From Pelodera strongyloides (taxonomy: Eukaryota > Nematoda > Chromadorea > Rhabditida > Rhabditidae): 64,000 bases of DNA. Each line of letters opens with the position of its first letter. Within the stretch, counting starts at the first letter, position 1. Of the stretch, positions 60,790 to 64,000 are shown piece after piece. The stretch lies in contig JAANDG010000303.1 of assembly GCA_036852015.1 (NCBI GenBank), positions 107,118-171,117 on the forward strand, given 5' to 3'. Made by a program: the position numbers and the translations under genes. Below the pieces are notes generated by a model. It worked only from the letters and a program-made list of their open reading frames with translations. It had not been told where the DNA came from and ran no database searches.

Positions 60790-61591
60790 CTCCCGCCCGC
60801 ACAGGTGGAAGGTGAGACGTGAAATTCAAGGGAAAATATGCGAAGTACTCATAAGACAACAAAAAAAGAGGAAAACTAAGCACATGAATCAGCACGAGAA
60901 AAAAAGGCACACAAATACGCGAAAACAATTCACGAGTATAACGGAATAAGTAACACTCATAATAACGTGTTGCACTAATTACGTAATGCTAAGGCGTAAA
61001 AAATGCAAAAACTCAGGAAAAATTCTGGAAAACACGAATAATCAATTTCTCTTACAAATATGCACCAAATGATAAGTGCGGGAACAACGCAAAATACTGA
61101 AACAATAAAGGAAATAAGCAAATTTCTCATATGACCGATACAGAAATTTGAAGGAATAGGAAAATGTCATACAACAATTGTATGGATGGATTGTATTGAT
61201 GGAACGTAATGCAAATTCAAGTGCGAAAGCCGCTTTCTCACTGAATCCAAATATTCTCCGTCGAGAGTGACGTTCGGTATAACAGAGCCGTAGATTGGTC
61301 ATGAGCGATGTGTTGCTCACCAGTGGCGTTCAGTACTAAGCAGTTGGATGTTGCTTTTCCTGTGAGATGGGACTTTAACTTCTGGACTTGATTCGAGGGC
61401 CACTAAAACAACCGTAGTTCGCGCCTCTCCAGAGTATTGCGTATGAAGCGAAAAAATAACATTCTTGTGACGTCTTCGTGTAGTGTATATATCACAGGTG
61501 AACAAATGCGGTGCACCTATAAGCGAACTAAGCAATCATAAGGCTCTCCAGTTCAGGTTCGATCCACAATGTTCACATCGTAGTAGCTGAT
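60790..61591. other. Non-coding 3' internal part of the BEL/Pao element
   Basis: AT-rich, no ORF of note. This is where pol would lie in a complete element. Confidence 0.6.
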
Positions 61592-63481
61592 CTATCCTTG
61601 CTCACGTCCTTGCTCCAGAGTGGCGCACCGTACTAGGCCTCTAGCCCGTCCAGCTTGATCGGGACAATCCGTATGTCGCCGACCGTATAGCGCATTAACT
61701 CTCCGCTCGAGCATTAGGCGATCAGCACCTCGAGAGTTGAACCTCCCTCCTGGGTAGATCCACATGGCACGCGGAACGTTGTTGCCATTACCTCCTGAGT
61801 ATACTATCGAAGAAGAATGTTCTTGCCACACGGGGACTTCTTGCCTGGTTTGGAATCCCAGGTGCACCAAATGTAGCGCACGAAGTACAAGAATAGAGAG
61901 TCCCTGGCGTACGAAAACTGCGAGAATTCGTTCTGCAGCGAATGTGTCCTGCCACGTCTGTTGCTTCCGAGTGACTTTTGGTCGACTCTTGTCGCGCTTC
62001 CTTTTCCCGATGACGGCGACGGATGCTGTGGCGTTGTTCCGATCCCTTTCTTCCTGGAGTCGGATGCACAGGGAGATATGATGTGCTCCCTTGCAATGGT
62101 CACAGGCCTTCTGGCAATCAGCGTTCCTGTGGTCCGTTCCACTGCACCGGAAACAGCGCTGCTGTGAGCGGAAGGCCTCTCTTTTTGCGAAGATGGGCCG
62201 AGTGCAGGTGGACGGGCTATGGGCACCGTTACAAACAAAGCACTTATCGTTTGTTGCGGCCGAAGGAGGAGGAGGAGGATTTTCGGTCCTTGGTCCAAAC
62301 GTCTTCTTCGGTGGCTGATGGTTGCCGGCGGGCTGCGGATACGTAGATCGGTCAGTCGGTTGGAAGTTGTTCTTCTTCTGACCGAATTCCTTCCGGTCGG
62401 GTCTACGATCGGCATTGGCGGAGGCTTCTGGCTGTTTCTTGACTTCCGCAGGTTGAGCTTTCAACTGTGTGGAGAATTTGTCTTTCATCTCCAGGTAGTT
62501 GACTGCTGTACGAAGCACGGTCATCAGATTCTCGGCCGTAGTTGGTCCTGGAGTAGCCAAACGGGCTTCGATGACACGTTCGATGACCTCGTTGCTGAAC
62601 TTCCGGATGATCGTTTCCAGGAACAATTGGTTGTCGACTGGTTCACCAGCGTCTCTGAGCTTACGCACTAGGTCCTCAATGATGTTGAGAAGTGCTGCAG
62701 ACCCCTTCACACTGGGAGTCTGAAGGCTCATGAGTTTCTTCAGTAGTTCCTCACGAACGACGCCGTCGGATCCGAATCTGTCCTTGATTAGGTCCACGGT
62801 GTGTCGATATCCCTCCGCAGTGAACGGCTGGCTCCTAACGGCTGTCAAAGCAGGGCCTTTCAGCAGGGTTCGTAAATACTGCAGCTTCACAGGAGCCGTC
62901 ATCGATTGATTCGAGTGAATTGCCTGCTCGAAGGCGCTCCAAAATTCGGCGAATTTGCTACCTCCCATCGAAGGTTGGTAGAGCGATTTCCGGTAGTCGG
63001 AAATTGTTTGCGGAGGTTGTTGGGCGCGAGCATCAGGAATCACGGGCGGCGATGGTCCTCTGGATGGCGGGGCCGATGCCGATGCCTGCCGTTGGAGTTC
63101 CGCTGAGATGCGTTGTTGGGTGGCTAATTCTTCGAGGCGTTCAATCATCGTGAACGTCAGGTTTTCGCACTCCTCCTCGATTCTTTCCACTCGCTGTGCA
63201 TACTCGTCCGTTGATGCCACTTGATCTGCGTCCCCTTCATCAGTGTTTGTGAAGAGTTCTTCCATTTTTTCCTTGAGGGACTTACGACTCTGGTCGATTA
63301 CCGAGCGTCCCTTATCGAGGTGACTTTTTCTTCCCTCAATATACAGGAGGAGTTGCCGCGAATCGTTCGGAAACTGCACTTGCTCGTCCACGTACTTCCT
63401 TAGCTGCTCAAGAATTCCGTTAAGGGCGGTCAGCGCCATGGTGATGGCCCGTTTCTTGCTGGCTATCTTCAACTGCGACAT
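61592..63481 (-). CDS. Pao-type Gag polyprotein ORF, C-terminus fused to non-native sequence
   Basis: 629 codons from ATG 63479-63481. N-terminal coiled-coil-like region, then the capsid-like segment of Pao gag (FAEFWSAFEQAIHSNQ, KLQYLRTLLKGPA, LIKDRFGSDG, DUF1759 type), a proline-rich linker and zinc knuckles (CFVCNGAHSPSTC, CFRCSGTDHRNADC, CDHCKGAHHISLC). After about residue 500 the sequence stops resembling gag: it reads through the internal copy of the primer-site region (61824-61875) and ends in an unrelated basic tail. The protease that should follow is absent. A trans-mobilised internal-deletion derivative is the simplest reading. Confidence 0.8.
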   Translation of the reverse strand: MSQLKIASKKRAITMALTALNGILEQLRKYVDEQVQFPNDSRQLLLYIEGRKSHLDKGRSVIDQSRKSLKEKMEELFTNTDEGDADQVASTDEYAQRVERIEEECENLTFTMIERLEELATQQRISAELQRQASASAPPSRGPSPPVIPDARAQQPPQTISDYRKSLYQPSMGGSKFAEFWSAFEQAIHSNQSMTAPVKLQYLRTLLKGPALTAVRSQPFTAEGYRHTVDLIKDRFGSDGVVREELLKKLMSLQTPSVKGSAALLNIIEDLVRKLRDAGEPVDNQLFLETIIRKFSNEVIERVIEARLATPGPTTAENLMTVLRTAVNYLEMKDKFSTQLKAQPAEVKKQPEASANADRRPDRKEFGQKKNNFQPTDRSTYPQPAGNHQPPKKTFGPRTENPPPPPSAATNDKCFVCNGAHSPSTCTRPIFAKREAFRSQQRCFRCSGTDHRNADCQKACDHCKGAHHISLCIRLQEERDRNNATASVAVIGKRKRDKSRPKVTRKQQTWQDTFAAERILAVFVRQGLSILVLRALHLVHLGFQTRQEVPVWQEHSSSIVYSGGNGNNVPRAMWIYPGGRFNSRGADRLMLERRVNALYGRRHTDCPDQAGRARGLVRCATLEQGREQG

Positions 63482-63672
63482 GTCGAACAGTGAGGGTCCT
63501 CGGATGCGGCTCGTGGAAGGTGTCGGTATTGACGTTATTGTTCCAGAGTCGAGTACTCAGCGTAATGCTTTTCCTACCAGACTGCTGAGACAGGTGAAAT
63601 GCGAAGATCCAAAAGCGAATGATTGTCCTGCCACGCGGGTCTTGTCCTGGTTTCGATCCCAGGTGCACCAAA

Positions 63673-64000
63673 TGTACTGACTGCACCGTCAGTCAGCACT
63701 TGGTTCCTGGGTGTGTGTATCTTGCGTCAATAGAACACCGTATTATCAACAGTATTTATTGAAGCAATCACAACACACAACAACAAGTTGGAGACTTTTG
63801 CGGGAGCACGCTCAACCACACAAGTATTTGTAGTATTGACGAGGTGATTGCGGGAGACACGCTCAACCACACACACCTTGAAGTTCTTGGCCGTAGACAG
63901 GCTTTGGCACGCTCGGTCCATCCGAGCGGCCCCGATAAGGGGGAATTTGGGTTAAGTACCGTACGTTCATGGGCGGAGCAGGAGAACTATCTGCGTATAG
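63673..64000 (-). repeat. 5' LTR of the BEL/Pao element, incomplete at window edge
   Basis: Matches the first 333 bp of the left LTR with a handful of small indels (for example near 63921, 63946 and 63987). On the minus strand the sequence just after it is TTTGGTGCACCTGGG, containing the likely primer-binding site. Confidence 0.9.

Larger units (their letters stand above)
60110..64000 (-). mobile_element. BEL/Pao-type LTR retrotransposon with gag only, cut by the window edge
   Basis: Left LTR 60110-60789, right LTR from 63673 to beyond 64000, internal part only 2.9 kb. The single long ORF is a Pao-type gag; no protease, RT or integrase is present. Minus orientation, in the tyrosinase intron after exon 7. 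A second, diverged copy of the primer-site region lies inside the element (61824-61875). The target duplication cannot be checked because the right end is outside. Confidence 0.85.

Overview
This is an AT-rich, intron-dense, repeat-laden animal nuclear window, most likely from a nematode. The pointers are short interstitial arrays of the nematode-type telomere repeat TTAGGC (about 23.70 kb, 37.94 kb, 41.92 kb), a nematode-style secreted tyrosinase, U-rich TTTCAG-type 3' splice sites, and a splice acceptor lying 0-16 nt upstream of the start codon in all four recognisable genes, as expected for spliced-leader trans-splicing. Species cannot be named from sequence alone.

Left end (0-15.4 kb, minus strand): the 5' part of a CNOT9/Rcd1 gene (CCR4-NOT subunit; runs off the left edge), and upstream of it on the same strand a complete RNA polymerase II second-largest subunit gene (RPB2) in 30 coding exons, 1178 codons by my exon-by-exon reading. 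Its introns carry several MITEs, one with a nested foldback, and a degenerate extra copy of one RPB2 exon.

15.4-38 kb: mostly non-coding. It holds a foldback repeat at 17.4 kb, a 1.3 kb G/C-extreme minisatellite-like block (18.15-19.5 kb), two distant copies of a structured module with the same series of hairpins (20.4 and 23.3 kb), an unresolved set of minus-strand candidate exons (20.9-26.8 kb), a tandem segmental duplication (27.4-29.4 kb) with a 481-bp foldback inserted in one copy, a second foldback (31.6 kb), many (CT)n tracts, tRNA-like SINE fragments and a retroposon-like 3' end joined to telomere repeats.

38.2-43.9 kb (plus): a complete 12-exon, 388-codon rhodopsin-like seven-transmembrane receptor with unusual TM3 and TM7 motifs. 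43.9-51.5 kb: repeats only. 51.5 kb onward (plus): a secreted tyrosinase gene, of which seven exons up to and beyond the CuA site are visible. Two LTR retrotransposons sit in its introns, both in minus orientation: a Ty3/gypsy-type element with apparently identical 330-bp LTRs and a GAATC target duplication (53.80-59.14 kb), and a BEL/Pao-type element that keeps only gag (60.11 kb to beyond the right edge). The CuB half of the tyrosinase must lie to the right of the window.

Functionally the window pairs housekeeping mRNA synthesis (RPB2) and mRNA deadenylation (CNOT9), possibly as a nematode operon, followed by two unrelated tissue-type genes (an orphan GPCR and a copper oxidase).
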